64,000 nucleotides of DNA. Origin: Leuconostoc lactis (GTDB taxonomy: Bacteria > Bacillota > Bacilli > Lactobacillales > Lactobacillaceae). Both the position numbers and the translations under genes were made by a program. The notes beneath the pieces were generated by a model. That model was not told the origin of the DNA, made no database searches, and saw only the letters and a program-made list of their open reading frames with translations. Positions 22,582 through 32,838 of this stretch are shown piece after piece. The stretch covers positions 1,571,645-1,635,644 of the forward strand of contig NZ_CP042420.1 in the NCBI RefSeq assembly GCF_007954625.1, given 5' to 3'. The first letter of the stretch is position 1. Every line of letters begins with the position of its first letter.

Positions 22582-24420
22582 TTACTTTGACGCCTTACGA
22601 CGCTTAGCAGCCTTTTCACGTTCAGCCGTATTCAAGATTGCCTTACGGATACGAACGTTTTCAGGTGTTACTTCAACGTATTCATCATCGTTCAAGAATT
22701 CCAAGCTAGCTTCCAAGTTCATGACACGTGGTGTCTTGATTGAGGCTGTTTGGTCCTTGTTTGATGAACGGACGTTTGATTGTGGCTTCAACTTTGTCAC
22801 GTTGACAGAAATATCGTTGTCACGTGAGTTCATACCAACGATCATACCTTCATAAACGTCAACACCGGCACCAACGAACATTTGGCCACGGTCTTCAACA
22901 CCCATGATGGCATAGTTAGAAGTTGTGCCTTGTGTGATTGAAACCAAGGCACCGTTACGACGGCCTGGTTCCCAGTTACGAACTACTGGACGGTATTCAG
23001 CATATGTGTGGTTGAAGATACCGTAACCACGTGTTGCTGACATGAATTCAGTTGAGTAACCAATCAAACCACGTGAAGGTGCCATATAAGTCAAACGTGT
23101 TTGACCGTTACCAACAGATTCCATGTTGATCATTTCACCCTTACGTTGGTTCAATGCATCGATAACTGCTGAGGCATATTCATCAGGTGTGTCAATTTGA
23201 ACTGATTCGTATGGTTCTGATTGCACGCCATCAATGTCACGATAGATAACTTGTGGACGTGAAGCTTGCAATTCGAAGCCTTCACGACGCATTGTTTCGA
23301 TCAAGATTGCCAAATGCAATTCACCACGTCCTGAAACTAACCATGCACCAGCTTGGTCAGTATCTTCAACACGCAAAGAAACGTCAGTGTGCAATTCGCG
23401 ACGCAAACGGTCTTCGATTTGACGTGCTGTCACGAACTTACCTTCACGACCAGCAAATGGGCTGTCGTTTTGACGGAAAGTCATTTGCAAAGTTGGTTCA
23501 TCAATACGCAAGATTGGCAAAGCTTCTGGGTGAGCAGGATCAGCAACAGTTTCACCAACTGAGATGTCTTCCATACCTGAAACCGCGATCAAATCACCGG
23601 CCTTAGCTTCTTCGATTTCAACTTGGTCAAGACCAATGAAACCAGCAAGCTTTGTGACACGGAATGATTGTTTTGAACCGTCAAGCTTCAACACTTCAAC
23701 GTTATCACCCATCTTGATCGTACCGCGCTTAACACGGCCGATACCAATACGACCAACGAAGTCGTTATAATCCAACATCGCAACTTGGAATTGCAAAGGT
23801 TCGTCAGAGTTATCAACAGGTGCTGGAATTGTTTCAAACACCTTGTCAAAGATTGGCTTCATTGTGTGTTCTTGATCAGCGACATCTGGTGACAATGATG
23901 ATGTCCCGTTCATTGCTGAAGCAAAGATCACTGGGAAGTCCAAATCTTCTTCGTCGGCACCAAGTTCAATGAACAAATCCAACACTTCATCAACAACTTC
24001 TTCTGGACGTGCGCCTGGACGATCAACCTTGTTGACAACAACGATTGGTGTCAAGTTTTGTTCGAAGGCCTTCTTCAACACGAAACGTGTTTGTGGCATT
24101 GTGCCTTCAAAGGCATCAACAACCAACAAAACGCCATCAACCATACCCATGATACGTTCAACTTCACCACCGAAGTCCGCGTGTCCTGGTGTATCCAAGA
24201 TGTTGATCTGCTTGTCCCCAACCTTAACGGCTGTGTTCTTTGACAAGATCGTGATCCCACGTTCCTTTTCGATGTCGTTTGTATCCATTGCACGATCACC
24301 CAATTCCTTGCGTGAGTCCAATGTATCTGATTGCTTCAAAAGTTCGTTAACCAACGTCGTCTTTCCGTGATCGACGTGGGCGATGATAGCGATGTTACGA
24401 ATATCTTCGCGATTTGCCAA
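22582..24420 (-). CDS. typA: Translational GTPase TypA/BipA
   Basis: 612 residues. Ribosome-associated GTPase needed for growth in cold and stress and for 50S assembly. P-loop [10 protein letters not shown] (about residues 15-24), switch II DTPGHADF, NKVDRPGA (G4), then EF-Tu domain II, EF-G domain III/V-like regions and the BipA-specific C-terminal domain. The start is TTG at 24420, 10 bases after AAAGGAG. Downstream of the UPF0223-suhB pair as in Bacillus (yktA-yktC-bipA region). Confidence 0.97.
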   Translation of the reverse strand: MANREDIRNIAIIAHVDHGKTTLVNELLKQSDTLDSRKELGDRAMDTNDIEKERGITILSKNTAVKVGDKQINILDTPGHADFGGEVERIMGMVDGVLLVVDAFEGTMPQTRFVLKKAFEQNLTPIVVVNKVDRPGARPEEVVDEVLDLFIELGADEEDLDFPVIFASAMNGTSSLSPDVADQEHTMKPIFDKVFETIPAPVDNSDEPLQFQVAMLDYNDFVGRIGIGRVKRGTIKMGDNVEVLKLDGSKQSFRVTKLAGFIGLDQVEIEEAKAGDLIAVSGMEDISVGETVADPAHPEALPILRIDEPTLQMTFRQNDSPFAGREGKFVTARQIEDRLRRELHTDVSLRVEDTDQAGAWLVSGRGELHLAILIETMRREGFELQASRPQVIYRDIDGVQSEPYESVQIDTPDEYASAVIDALNQRKGEMINMESVGNGQTRLTYMAPSRGLIGYSTEFMSATRGYGIFNHTYAEYRPVVRNWEPGRRNGALVSITQGTTSNYAIMGVEDRGQMFVGAGVDVYEGMIVGMNSRDNDISVNVTKLKPQSNVRSSNKDQTASIKTPRVMNLEASLEFLNDDEYVEVTPENVRIRKAILNTAEREKAAKRRKASK

Positions 24421-24485
24421 TTTCCTAGTGCTCCTTTAATTTAAATGCTACTCTTCTCATAGTAAAAGCTAGGGACTGGTGTGCC

Positions 24486-25271
24486 CTAGCTTTGATGCAA
24501 CGCTAAAATATCACGATGCGCACGATTTGTAGCCACTAATACTATGTTAGATGATAACATATCGAGGGGCTTACCGTCAATATCTGAAACTGACAATCCA
24601 AGTGTTTGTGCCAAAACTTGGCCAGCCGCAAAGTCCCATGGCATCATTTTAGAGGAATAACCGACCGCCTGACCTAAAATAACGCGAATAAATGATGGCC
24701 CGGCAGCCCCGATAATCCGAAAGCCTAGGGCTGCTTTGGCAATGTCATCATAACCAAACATGCCATACAGTAAGCGCGCACCACTTAATAGGACTAGGCC
24801 TTCAGATAAAGGCTCATTTTTAGGGGCGCTAACGCGTAATTGATTAGCATAGACCCCAATTTCCGGTCCGCCGTGATAAACAACATTATTCATCACATCA
24901 AGAATCCACCCCAAAACGGGCTGATTATCGATATAGAGACCAATCATAATCGCAAAGTCCGATTTTTCTTTGATGAAGTTCATCGTGCCATCAATGGGAT
25001 CCACAAACCACACATGCCCTTGCATATCCAGTTGCTGATCGCCAAAGCCCTCTTCACTGACAATATGCGCTTCCGGATCAAAGGCGCGAATTTTAGTATT
25101 TAAAAACGTTTCATTTGCTCGGTCAACATTGGTCACCAAATCACGTGGATTATTTTTGGTGCCGACGTTTAATTCTTGTGTCATTGCCGCTAAGGTTTGT
25201 TGACGCACGTCATCGAGCCATAACAGGACAGTTTGGTCAATTTCTTGAATTTCGAATTGGCTCAGTGTCAT
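24486..25271 (-). CDS. suhB: Inositol monophosphatase family protein
   Basis: 261 residues with the metal-binding motifs of the family: EEGFG (E-E loop), VDPIDGTMNF (residues about 91-100, DxxDGT) and PWDFAAGQVL near residue 213. It hydrolyses inositol 1-phosphate or related sugar phosphates with Mg2+; in Gram-positives the true substrate is often unknown. The ATG overlaps the stop of the UPF0223 gene (ATGA), so translation is coupled. The symbol follows the E. coli and yktC-type homologues and is approximate. Confidence 0.9.
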   Translation of the reverse strand: MTLSQFEIQEIDQTVLLWLDDVRQQTLAAMTQELNVGTKNNPRDLVTNVDRANETFLNTKIRAFDPEAHIVSEEGFGDQQLDMQGHVWFVDPIDGTMNFIKEKSDFAIMIGLYIDNQPVLGWILDVMNNVVYHGGPEIGVYANQLRVSAPKNEPLSEGLVLLSGARLLYGMFGYDDIAKAALGFRIIGAAGPSFIRVILGQAVGYSSKMMPWDFAAGQVLAQTLGLSVSDIDGKPLDMLSSNIVLVATNRAHRDILALHQS

Positions 25272-25540
25272 CCGCGTACCCGATCTTTGGTCGTGTTTTG
25301 CGCCAGTTTCATGGTTTGATAAATGCTGTGACCTGTTTGGCGTTCAAAATCACGATCGAACCGCTTTTGTTCACTTTTCGCTGGCATCACCTCACGAAAT
25401 GCGTCATAACGTGCCAGTAACGTGGCTTTAGCGACACCCGTTTCATAAACAGCTAACACGCTGTCAATAAAATGAGATACCGCCACAATATCTTCAACTG
25501 TCCAACTACCATCGATTGGTAACGTATAATTTTCACTCAT
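25268..25540 (-). CDS. UPF0223 family protein
   Basis: 90 residues; typical YktA/UPF0223 sequence (YTLPIDGSWTVEDIVAVSHF, FREVMPAKSEQKRFDRDFER). Small helical cytosolic protein of unknown function, almost always encoded next to an inositol monophosphatase gene in Bacilli, as here with a four-base overlap. Confidence 0.9.
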   Translation of the reverse strand: MSENYTLPIDGSWTVEDIVAVSHFIDSVLAVYETGVAKATLLARYDAFREVMPAKSEQKRFDRDFERQTGHSIYQTMKLAQNTTKDRVRG

Positions 25541-25812
25541 TACTCTATTTTCTACAATCTTTCAAATTTTTCATCAATTATCTCTATTTTACCGCTTCAG
25601 CCACTATTTTAGCGATCCTTAGCTAAAATTATTGTAACATACATCCCCTTGCAATCGATTTACCGGCTAACCAATTAGTGGCGTCGCGACCGAGTATCGT
25701 CGTGTGAAAACCTATGAAATCAATGCGCTTCTTTGTATAATGATTTGGAGGTGTTGAACGACACGATGACAAGTTTTAACACCTAGTCAAATTAATCATG
25801 AGGGCACAACAG

Positions 25813-26766
25813 ATGATACAAGGTCTTTTAAATATTTTGAATTGGCATCCACTATACTTGGCGGGTCTCACATTTGGACTTGTGATGTTGCTTGTTTTTG
25901 GGTTAGCTTACTTGCGACATCGTCCTAAAAAACAATACTTGCGGTGGTTTTATCAAGCACTCATGATGGCGAGTTTGGTCACCAGCATCACCTTGGGGCT
26001 AGACTATCTCTACCAAAATAATGTTGGCCAATTCAAAGACCACACGCTCAATACGCTCCAAAAACAGCGGCAAAAGGCACAAGCGCGCCAAGCAAAAAAC
26101 GATGCGACTTCGCGCGATCAGATTGCCAAAATGGTCATGCGCCAAGCACAAAAGGGCTTAGAAAAACAAGGTTTTGTCGCCATCCCCAGCCGCTTTATTC
26201 TCCTCCCTATTTATAACGATGCCTATTCAAATAAAGGTTTAGATGCTGGTGCCAATTACGCCAATCGGTCAGCAGTCGATCCGCTCGGTACCCAAAAACC
26301 TATTATGGGTCAAGGTAACTACGGCTTGGCTGGCCATAATTTCAACGATGGCCAATCTGGCTTTAGTGCTTTGCAAGAATCTAATAATCACGATTGGCCC
26401 TACGTTCAAAACGGCCAATTGAAGGGATCCAACTGGTTGAATGGTGAGCCGGTTATTTTAGCTAATGCAACAGGCCTCTTTGTTTATGAGATTACAGGCC
26501 AAACTACCGTGAATAAAAATGACATTGCGGTCCTTAATCCAACCAAAGCGCCAACACTCACGATTATTAGTTGTCTCTTTCCATCAACACAATACCGCAT
26601 TATCACCCACGCAACATTGAAAACCCACTACACTTGGCAACAAGCACCGCAACGGCTCGTTGATTTGTTTAATTTACGTACCCAACGTACCAACGCCCAC
26701 GTTGATTGGTGGAATCCAGGTACCGAAGAAGGCGTTAACGGCGACGCTGGTGGCACGAAAAAATAA
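25813..26766 (+). CDS. srtA: Class A sortase
   Basis: 317 residues. A membrane transpeptidase that cleaves LPXTG signals and links proteins to the cell wall. Two N-terminal helices (about residues 10-32 and 45-62) precede the sortase domain. Catalytic His in GLAGHNF, Cys in TIISCLF and Arg in STQYRIIT are all present. It is longer than usual (about 200-250 aa) because of a second N-terminal helix and a C-terminal tail. ATG 25813 is preferred over in-frame ATG 25798 because TGAGGG sits 8 bases before it. No LPXTG substrate is encoded in this window. Confidence 0.9.
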   Translation: MIQGLLNILNWHPLYLAGLTFGLVMLLVFGLAYLRHRPKKQYLRWFYQALMMASLVTSITLGLDYLYQNNVGQFKDHTLNTLQKQRQKAQARQAKNDATSRDQIAKMVMRQAQKGLEKQGFVAIPSRFILLPIYNDAYSNKGLDAGANYANRSAVDPLGTQKPIMGQGNYGLAGHNFNDGQSGFSALQESNNHDWPYVQNGQLKGSNWLNGEPVILANATGLFVYEITGQTTVNKNDIAVLNPTKAPTLTIISCLFPSTQYRIITHATLKTHYTWQQAPQRLVDLFNLRTQRTNAHVDWWNPGTEEGVNGDAGGTKK

Positions 26767-26853
26767 AAATAGGTATAAAACTGCGCTGCCTAACGCGTTT
26801 AGGAGTTTTAACCTGTTGGCCAGTTTGATATACTATTATGGAGGTGAAAAGAC

Positions 26854-27432
26854 ATGACAATTCGATTTACAATGGATAAAATCACACGTGATGGGGAGCC
26901 GGTTCTCAGACAAGTCGCTGAGAAAGTACCTTTCCCACTCAGTGAAGAACACGCGCAACTAGCGGAAGATATGATGACCTACTTGGTGATCTCACAAGAT
27001 GAGGAGCAAAACGAAAAATACGGTTTGCGTCCAGGGGTTGGTTTAGCCGCCCCACAAGTTGGCGAATCACTCCAAATGGCGGCCGTGCTGATCCCATCAC
27101 AGGATCCCCATGAACGCGATGCGGAACCTTATTTCAAAGGCACGATCTTCAATCCCGTCATTATTTCAGAATCTGTTAAGCGGGCTGCCCTAGATGTTGG
27201 TGAAGGCTGCTTATCTGTTGATGAAGATGTCCCTGGTTTCGTCCCCCGCGCTAACCGTATCACGGTCCGCTATCAAAACGAACAAGGTGAAACCAAGACG
27301 CTTAAGTTGCGTGATTATCCCGCTATCGTTTTCCAACATGAAATCGATCACTTACATGGTCACTTATACTACGACCATATTAATATGACAGCCCCTTGGG
27401 AAGTCAATGACGACACAAAATATGTTGATTAA
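26854..27432 (+). CDS. def: Peptide deformylase
   Basis: 192 residues. Removes the formyl group from nascent chain N-termini with Fe2+ or Zn2+. The three signature motifs are intact: GVGLAAPQVG, EGCLSV and HEIDHLHG. The 12-residue insertions place it in the Gram-positive type 2 group. GGAGGTG precedes the ATG and a TATACT -10 lies just upstream. Ends at a terminator (27434-27472). Confidence 0.97.
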   Translation: MTIRFTMDKITRDGEPVLRQVAEKVPFPLSEEHAQLAEDMMTYLVISQDEEQNEKYGLRPGVGLAAPQVGESLQMAAVLIPSQDPHERDAEPYFKGTIFNPVIISESVKRAALDVGEGCLSVDEDVPGFVPRANRITVRYQNEQGETKTLKLRDYPAIVFQHEIDHLHGHLYYDHINMTAPWEVNDDTKYVD

Positions 27433-27433
27433 C

Positions 27434-27472
27434 CAAAAAAAGCCAGTCCGCATCGGGACTGGCTTTTTTTTA
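27434..27472 (+). terminator. Bidirectional terminator between def and the acetyltransferase
   Basis: AAAGCCAGTCC-GCATC-GGGACTGGCTTTTTTTT; A and T runs on both sides serve both converging genes. Confidence 0.85.
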
Positions 27473-28030
27473 ATGTTGTTGGGTTCGGTACTGTTCATCT
27501 GTGATGCCATATCTCACCATGTCAACGGCCTCGCCTTTGATAATTTGTGCTTTTAAGGCAACGCCTTCTTTGTGCATGCCAATTTTTGCCATCACGCGCC
27601 CCGATTTCGGATTACGGGTGTCATGCTCAGAAAAGATACGAACCAAGTGTAACTGGTCAAACCCAATCGCTAAAAGAGCGGCCGCTGCTTCCGGCATGAT
27701 GCCTTGTCCCCAATAGTTTTTATTCAAGACATAACCAATTTCTGCTTGTTGATGCGCTTCGTTTAAACGTAAATCAATGGTCCCCACCATTTTTTTGTTA
27801 TAGACAATTGCCCATTTCCCAATCGGATCCAGCATGAAATAACTTTGAATGCTGTTTTCAATGACTTCCTTGAGTGTTTTCACGGGTGGTATCGAAATAT
27901 AGCGCATCGTGTCGGCATCTTGTAAATAATCAAACATAGCTGGGGCATCCGCCAGCTGAACCGGCCGCAACAGCAAACGGTCGGTATGAATAGTTGTAAA
28001 CTGTGCCAATTGTGCTTTTAATGACATCAT
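27470..28030 (-). CDS. GNAT acetyltransferase, RimJ/RimL type
   Basis: 186 residues. GNAT fold with motif QGIMPEAAAALLAIGFDQL for acetyl-CoA binding and the RimJ/RimL hallmarks TDRLLLRP near the start and NPKSGRVMAKIGM. Members acetylate protein N-termini or small molecules; the substrate is unknown here. GAGGTGAGC precedes the ATG. Confidence 0.85.
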   Translation of the reverse strand: MMSLKAQLAQFTTIHTDRLLLRPVQLADAPAMFDYLQDADTMRYISIPPVKTLKEVIENSIQSYFMLDPIGKWAIVYNKKMVGTIDLRLNEAHQQAEIGYVLNKNYWGQGIMPEAAAALLAIGFDQLHLVRIFSEHDTRNPKSGRVMAKIGMHKEGVALKAQIIKGEAVDMVRYGITDEQYRTQQH

Positions 28031-28091
28031 ATGCTCACCTCGTTAATTTTGTCATCTATTTTAACATAAAACCTCATTTTTTTATCATCAA

Positions 28092-28122
28092 TAAAAAACG
28101 CACGTGTTCACCCGTGCGTTTT
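28092..28122 (-). terminator. Terminator of the hrcA-dnaJ operon
   Basis: AAAACGCACG..CGTGCGTTTT hairpin just past the dnaJ stop. Confidence 0.8.
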
Positions 28123-28129
28123 ATCGTCT

Positions 28130-29041
28130 TCATTCTGTTAATTCTTCTAACTTATCAAAGAAACTTTTCTTCTTTTTACCAGTCATGGCTTCTTGGAAGG
28201 CTTCCAAGGCCTTCTTTTGATCCTTAGTCATTGACGTTGGCACTTCAACAAAGATTGTGACATATTGGTCACCATTGCCTGTACCACGTAGACGCGGCGC
28301 ACCCTTACCGCGCAAACGGAATTGCTTACCTGTTTGCGTACCAGCAGGAATCTTCAACTTCACGTCACCTTGCACTGTCTTAACTTGGATTTCATCCCCT
28401 AAGGCAGCACTCGTGAAACTAATCTTTTGTTCAAGGAAGACATCAGCACCATCACGTTCAAATCCGTCCTTTGAAGGCGCAACTTGGAAGACCACGAACA
28501 AATCACCACGTGGGCCACCGTTAACGCCTTCTTCACCTTGGCCAGCCAGACGCATTTGTTGCCCAGTTTCGACACCAGCTGGAACCGTCACCTTAATTTC
28601 ATGAGGGCCATCACCACGATTAAACTTGATGATTTCTTCCTTACCAGTAATGGCTTCTTCGAAGCTTAAGCGCATCCGGTATTGCAAATCTTGTCCCTTG
28701 CGTGGTCGGTTCGGATCAAAGCCGCCGCCAAACATTTGACTGAAAATATCACCCAAATCAGAGAAGTCGCCGAAACCACCTTGTTGGTAACCACCAAAGC
28801 CTTGGCCACCAAAGCCACCATTGGCGCCAGCTGGACCAAATTGGTCGTATTGGGCACGCTTTTGGGGATCGCCTAACGTTTCAAAGGCTTCTTGAACCTC
28901 TTTGTACTTTTCTTCGGCACCTGGTTCTTGGTTTAAGTCAGGATGATACTTTTTTGATAACTTTCGGTATGCTTTTTTAATATCATCTTGGCTAGCATTC
29001 TTATCAACGCCAAGACGGTCATAGTATTCTGTATTATTCAA
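28130..29041 (-). CDS. dnaJ: DnaJ-type co-chaperone without zinc finger
   Basis: 303 residues versus about 375-385 for canonical DnaJ. J domain at residues 1-65 with HPD in KKYHPDLN, then a Gly/Phe-rich linker ([19 protein letters not shown]) and two beta-barrel client domains. The four CxxCxGxG repeats are absent: the sequence passes from [20 protein letters not shown] straight to domain II, so it is a class B (CbpA-like) DnaJ although it sits at the dnaK locus. Start is TTG 29041, 7 bases after AAAGGAG. Stimulates DnaK ATPase. Confidence 0.93.
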   Translation of the reverse strand: MNNTEYYDRLGVDKNASQDDIKKAYRKLSKKYHPDLNQEPGAEEKYKEVQEAFETLGDPQKRAQYDQFGPAGANGGFGGQGFGGYQQGGFGDFSDLGDIFSQMFGGGFDPNRPRKGQDLQYRMRLSFEEAITGKEEIIKFNRGDGPHEIKVTVPAGVETGQQMRLAGQGEEGVNGGPRGDLFVVFQVAPSKDGFERDGADVFLEQKISFTSAALGDEIQVKTVQGDVKLKIPAGTQTGKQFRLRGKGAPRLRGTGNGDQYVTIFVEVPTSMTKDQKKALEAFQEAMTGKKKKSFFDKLEELTE

Positions 29042-29071
29042 CAGCCCGCTCCTTTTCCATATTATGTACAC

Positions 29072-29101
29072 GAACCGCATCCAACTGGATGCGGTTCGTT
29101 T
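29072..29101 (-). terminator. Hairpin between dnaK and dnaJ
   Basis: AACCGCATCCA..TGGATGCGGTT perfect stem with only a short T-stretch; may partly terminate or protect the dnaK message. Confidence 0.55.
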
Positions 29102-29142
29102 ATGATTAAGTGATTGTCACGAATTGATTTGTCGTCAAAGGA

Positions 29143-30984
29143 TTACTTCTTTGATGGGTCAACTTCTTCGAAGTCACCATCAACTGTGTTATCATCCTTT
29201 GGCTTTGCTTCACCTTCAGCACCTTCTTGTGGCGCAGCTTGTTGGTAAAGCTTCATTGCTAATTCTTGTGCAGCCTTAGCCAATGCTTCTGACTTTTCCT
29301 TCAATTCAGTCAAGTCAGCTTCAACATCATCGCCGACCTTTTCCTTAGCTTGCTTCAATGCTTCAAGGGCATCCTTTGTTGCCTTCTTAGCATCTTCTTC
29401 CAACTTGTCACCCACTTCTTCAAGTGTCGCTTCTGTTGAGAAGATCAATTGGTCAGCTTCGTTGCGTGTATCAACGGCTGCCTTCTTCTTTGCATCGGCT
29501 TCTTCGTTAGCCTTTGCATCATTCATCATTTGTTCGATTTCTTCATCAGTCAAACCACCAGCGGCTTGGATCGTAATCTTTTGTTCCTTTTGCGTACCCA
29601 AATCCTTGGCAGATACAGAAACGATACCGTTACGGTCAATGTCAAATGTCACTTCGATTTGTGGCACACCACGCTTTGCAGCAGGAATGTCTGACAATTG
29701 GAAACGACCCAAAGTCTTGTTGTCAGCCGCCATTGAGCGTTCACCTTGCAAGACATGGATGTCAACAGCTGGTTGGTTGTCGGCAGCTGTTGAGAAGACT
29801 TGTGACTTTGATGTTGGGATTGTCGTGTTACGATCGATCAACTTTGTGAAGACACCACCCATTGTTTCGATACCCAATGACAAAGGTGTCACGTCCAACA
29901 AGACAACGTCCTTCACGTCACCAGTAATCACACCACCTTGAACAGCTGCACCAAGAGCAACCGCTTCATCAGGGTTGATTGAGTGGTTAGGTTCCTTACC
30001 AGTCAACTTCTTAACAGATTCTTGTACGGCAGGAATACGTGTCGAACCACCGTTCAAGATCACTTCATCGATGTCTGAGAATGACAAACCGGCATCCTTC
30101 AAGGCGTTCAAAACTGGTTGTTCAGCCTTCTTAATCAAGTCGGCTGTCAATTCGTTGAACTTTGCACGTGTCAATGATGTTTGCAAGTGCAATGGGCCTT
30201 GGTCACCTGAAGCAATAAATGGCAAGTCGATTTGTGCTTCAGTTGCTGAAGACAATGTCTTCTTAGCTGATTCTGCGGCATCCTTCAAACGTTGCAAAGC
30301 TAACTTGTCTTCCTTCAAATCAATGCCATTTTCAGCCTTGAATTGTTCAGCTAAGTAATCGATGATCTTGTTATCGAAGTCATCACCACCAAGGTGTGTG
30401 TCACCGTTTGTTGACAAAACTTCAAAGACACCATCACCTAATTCAAGGATAGACACATCGAATGTACCACCACCCAAGTCGTAGACAAGGATCTTTTCAT
30501 CCTTATCCAACTTGTCCAAACCATATGCCAACGCTGCGGCTGTTGGTTCGTTAATGATACGTTCAACTTCAAGACCGGCAATCTTACCAGCATCCTTAGT
30601 TGCTTGACGTTGTGCATCGTTGAAGTAAGCAGGTACTGTGATAACAGCCTTTTCAACCTTTTCACCCAAGTAATCTTCAGCATAACCCTTGATGTATTGC
30701 AAAATCATGGCTGAGATTTCTTGTGGTGTGTAGTCCTTACCGTCAACGTTAACCTTGTAGCCAGCTTCACCCATGTGTGACTTAATTGAGATAATTGTAT
30801 CAGGGTTTGTGATGGCTTGACGCTTAGCCACGTCACCAACTTGTGTTTCGCCATTCTTAAATGACACAACAGATGGTGTTGTACGACCACCGTCTGGGTT
30901 TGTGATGATCTTTGGTTCGCCACCTTCAAGGACGGCAACTGCTGAGTTTGTTGTTCCTAAATCAATACCGATAATCTTTGACAT
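29143..30984 (-). CDS. dnaK: Hsp70 chaperone DnaK
   Basis: 613 residues, full length. ATPase domain with [17 protein letters not shown] and [17 protein letters not shown], linker [18 protein letters not shown], substrate-binding domain and a C-terminal lid ending in [12 protein letters not shown]. It folds and protects proteins with GrpE and DnaJ. Third gene of hrcA-grpE-dnaK-dnaJ; regulated by HrcA at the CIRCE sites upstream of hrcA. Confidence 0.98.
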   Translation of the reverse strand: MSKIIGIDLGTTNSAVAVLEGGEPKIITNPDGGRTTPSVVSFKNGETQVGDVAKRQAITNPDTIISIKSHMGEAGYKVNVDGKDYTPQEISAMILQYIKGYAEDYLGEKVEKAVITVPAYFNDAQRQATKDAGKIAGLEVERIINEPTAAALAYGLDKLDKDEKILVYDLGGGTFDVSILELGDGVFEVLSTNGDTHLGGDDFDNKIIDYLAEQFKAENGIDLKEDKLALQRLKDAAESAKKTLSSATEAQIDLPFIASGDQGPLHLQTSLTRAKFNELTADLIKKAEQPVLNALKDAGLSFSDIDEVILNGGSTRIPAVQESVKKLTGKEPNHSINPDEAVALGAAVQGGVITGDVKDVVLLDVTPLSLGIETMGGVFTKLIDRNTTIPTSKSQVFSTAADNQPAVDIHVLQGERSMAADNKTLGRFQLSDIPAAKRGVPQIEVTFDIDRNGIVSVSAKDLGTQKEQKITIQAAGGLTDEEIEQMMNDAKANEEADAKKKAAVDTRNEADQLIFSTEATLEEVGDKLEEDAKKATKDALEALKQAKEKVGDDVEADLTELKEKSEALAKAAQELAMKLYQQAAPQEGAEGEAKPKDDNTVDGDFEEVDPSKK

Positions 30985-31073
30985 GAATTAATTCTTCCTT
31001 TACTTTTTTAATCTTTTTATTTTTTAACTTTTTAAGGTGTGGTGCACACGCTGAATCACCATGACAATCGTCG

Positions 31074-31670
31074 TTATTTCGCCACGGCAACCATTGCTGG
31101 TCGAAGGACGCGATCTTGAATCATATAGCCTTTTTGCAAAACAGCGGCAATTTCATCAGACGCAACATCCTCTGACTCAACACTTTGAATGGCTTGGTGC
31201 TTCGTTGGGTCAAATGCTTCTCCGACTTCACCTGTTGCTGAAATACCATTATCAGCTAAGGCTTGCACCAATGTCTTCAGTGTCATTTCAACACCTGTTT
31301 TAATTTGCTTTGTTACTGCATCATCTGCTTTTACTTGCAATGCGCGTTCAAGATTGTCAACCGCTGGCAAAACTGCGCCGGCCAATTTCTGACCATCATA
31401 TTTGCGCACATTTTGTACTTCGCGGGCATGACGTTGTTGAATATTTTGAATTTCCGCTTGTGAACGCAACAGCTTGTCTTCTAATTCTGCAACCTTAGCT
31501 TCAAGGTCTGCAATCTGACTCGCTTCTGAGTTTTCTACTGGTGCCTCATCTTCTTGCAAAACATCAGTTTCTGCTTCGATTTGTTCCGTTACAGCTTCAT
31601 CATCAACTGCGACGTCTTCTACAACGATTTCTTCGTCGTTCTTCATTGCTTCTTTCGCTTCATCTGCCAC
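31074..31670 (-). CDS. grpE: Nucleotide exchange factor GrpE
   Basis: 198 residues: an acidic, disordered N-terminus, a long coiled coil (about residues 50-110) and the beta-wing with KTLVQALADNGISATGEVGE, then VLQKGYMIQDRVLRPAMVAV. Drives ADP release from DnaK and acts as a thermosensor. GGAGGTCACTTACGTG is the ribosome site region before the start. Confidence 0.97.
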   Translation of the reverse strand: MADEAKEAMKNDEEIVVEDVAVDDEAVTEQIEAETDVLQEDEAPVENSEASQIADLEAKVAELEDKLLRSQAEIQNIQQRHAREVQNVRKYDGQKLAGAVLPAVDNLERALQVKADDAVTKQIKTGVEMTLKTLVQALADNGISATGEVGEAFDPTKHQAIQSVESEDVASDEIAAVLQKGYMIQDRVLRPAMVAVAK

Positions 31671-31687
31671 GTAAGTGACCTCCTAAT

Positions 31688-32716
31688 TTATGTATATTCG
31701 AGCATCTTTTGGCTTAGCGCTTCACCAAAGGCATCCATCAACAAAACGTTGCGCGCATAAGGCATCCGAATTGGTCCAAGCAATGCAATCACCCCATCTC
31801 CCTGATTTGGTACCTGAAAGGCACTCGTAATCAAACTAAAGGATTGTAATAAGGGTTCATCGATTTCTTGCCCAATCTTAACTGTCACCTGATGTGGGAC
31901 AGCCGTCGCCACACGTCGGATATCAGGTGCTGATGACAGAAATTCTAGCAAATGCTTTACTTTCTGTGTTTCATCAACATTTTCACCAAAATCCAACACG
32001 TTCAGTCGACCACCAATATGCACATTATCGCCAATCGATCGCGCTAAGACGTCGCCAAACAATTGCAAGAAGGCAGCTGATGTCTTAATCACCCGATTCA
32101 TTTGCGTTGGCAACTCATCTGATTGCATGAGTTGCAACACTTCCAGAATCGGATGGCCAATCATCTGATCATTGATATACTTGACCATACTATCTAACGA
32201 TGATATCGCTAACTCGCGTGGTAATTTGAATGTCTGACTTGTCACCTTACCGTCACTGGTTACCAGCACGGCAATTAATTGATGATTCTCCAACGGCACC
32301 AAACGGAACCCCGACACTTTGATGTTTAACCCTTTTGGCTTCAAAATCAAAGCGGTTGCGCCGGTTAATTCTGATAGTGTCCGCGCAGCTTCATCAAGCA
32401 AGTCATCAATTTCATGAAAAATCCCACGAAATGAATGCATCACCATCGCCACATCTTGCTGTGTTGCGGGGCGTGTCGCCATGAGATGATCGAGATAATA
32501 ACGATAGCCAGCACTTGACGGTATCCGTCCCGCTGAAGTATGCAGTTTTTTAATCAGATCAGCTGACTCTAATGCAGCCATTTCATTACGAATTGTTGCG
32601 GAACTTACTTTAATATCAAGCTGTTCCTGCAAACTTTTCGACCCGACTGCTCGCGCAGTGTGTGTGTACTCGTAAATGATGGCGCTTAAAATTAATTTTT
32701 GTCTTTCCGTTAGCAT
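31688..32716 (-). CDS. hrcA: Heat-inducible transcription repressor HrcA
   Basis: 342 residues with an N-terminal winged helix ([20 protein letters not shown]) and the GAF-like dimer domain. Binds CIRCE operators and is stabilised by GroEL. First gene of the operon; two CIRCE elements flank its promoter, so it represses itself and grpE-dnaK-dnaJ. GGAGGTGATGGC precedes the ATG. Confidence 0.97.
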   Translation of the reverse strand: MLTERQKLILSAIIYEYTHTARAVGSKSLQEQLDIKVSSATIRNEMAALESADLIKKLHTSAGRIPSSAGYRYYLDHLMATRPATQQDVAMVMHSFRGIFHEIDDLLDEAARTLSELTGATALILKPKGLNIKVSGFRLVPLENHQLIAVLVTSDGKVTSQTFKLPRELAISSLDSMVKYINDQMIGHPILEVLQLMQSDELPTQMNRVIKTSAAFLQLFGDVLARSIGDNVHIGGRLNVLDFGENVDETQKVKHLLEFLSSAPDIRRVATAVPHQVTVKIGQEIDEPLLQSFSLITSAFQVPNQGDGVIALLGPIRMPYARNVLLMDAFGEALSQKMLEYT

Positions 32717-32731
32717 GCCATCACCTCCGTT

Positions 32732-32758
32732 TTAGCACTCATAGATACCAACTGCTAA
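32732..32758 (-). promoter_or_regulatory. CIRCE element 1 (degenerate)
   Basis: TTAGCACTC-N9-AACTGCTAA: left half perfect, right half with two mismatches to GAGTGCTAA. Lies between the hrcA promoter and its start codon. Confidence 0.7.
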
Positions 32759-32763
32759 CATCT

Positions 32764-32799
32764 ATTATAATACACCCTTTTCGAAAAAAATGCAAGCAT
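32764..32799 (-). promoter_or_regulatory. hrcA operon promoter
   Basis: On the minus strand TTGCAT, 17 bases, then TATTAT (or the overlapping TATAAT). It is framed by the two CIRCE elements. Confidence 0.6.
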
Positions 32800-32800
32800 T

Positions 32801-32827
32801 TTAGCACTCTTTTTATTCGAGTGCCAA
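32801..32827 (-). promoter_or_regulatory. CIRCE element 2
   Basis: TTAGCACTC-TTTTTATTC-GAGTGCCAA, one mismatch to the consensus. Lies upstream of the -35 of the hrcA promoter. It also overlaps the region just after ribF. Confidence 0.85.
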
Positions 32828-32838
32828 ATAAAAAGCAC

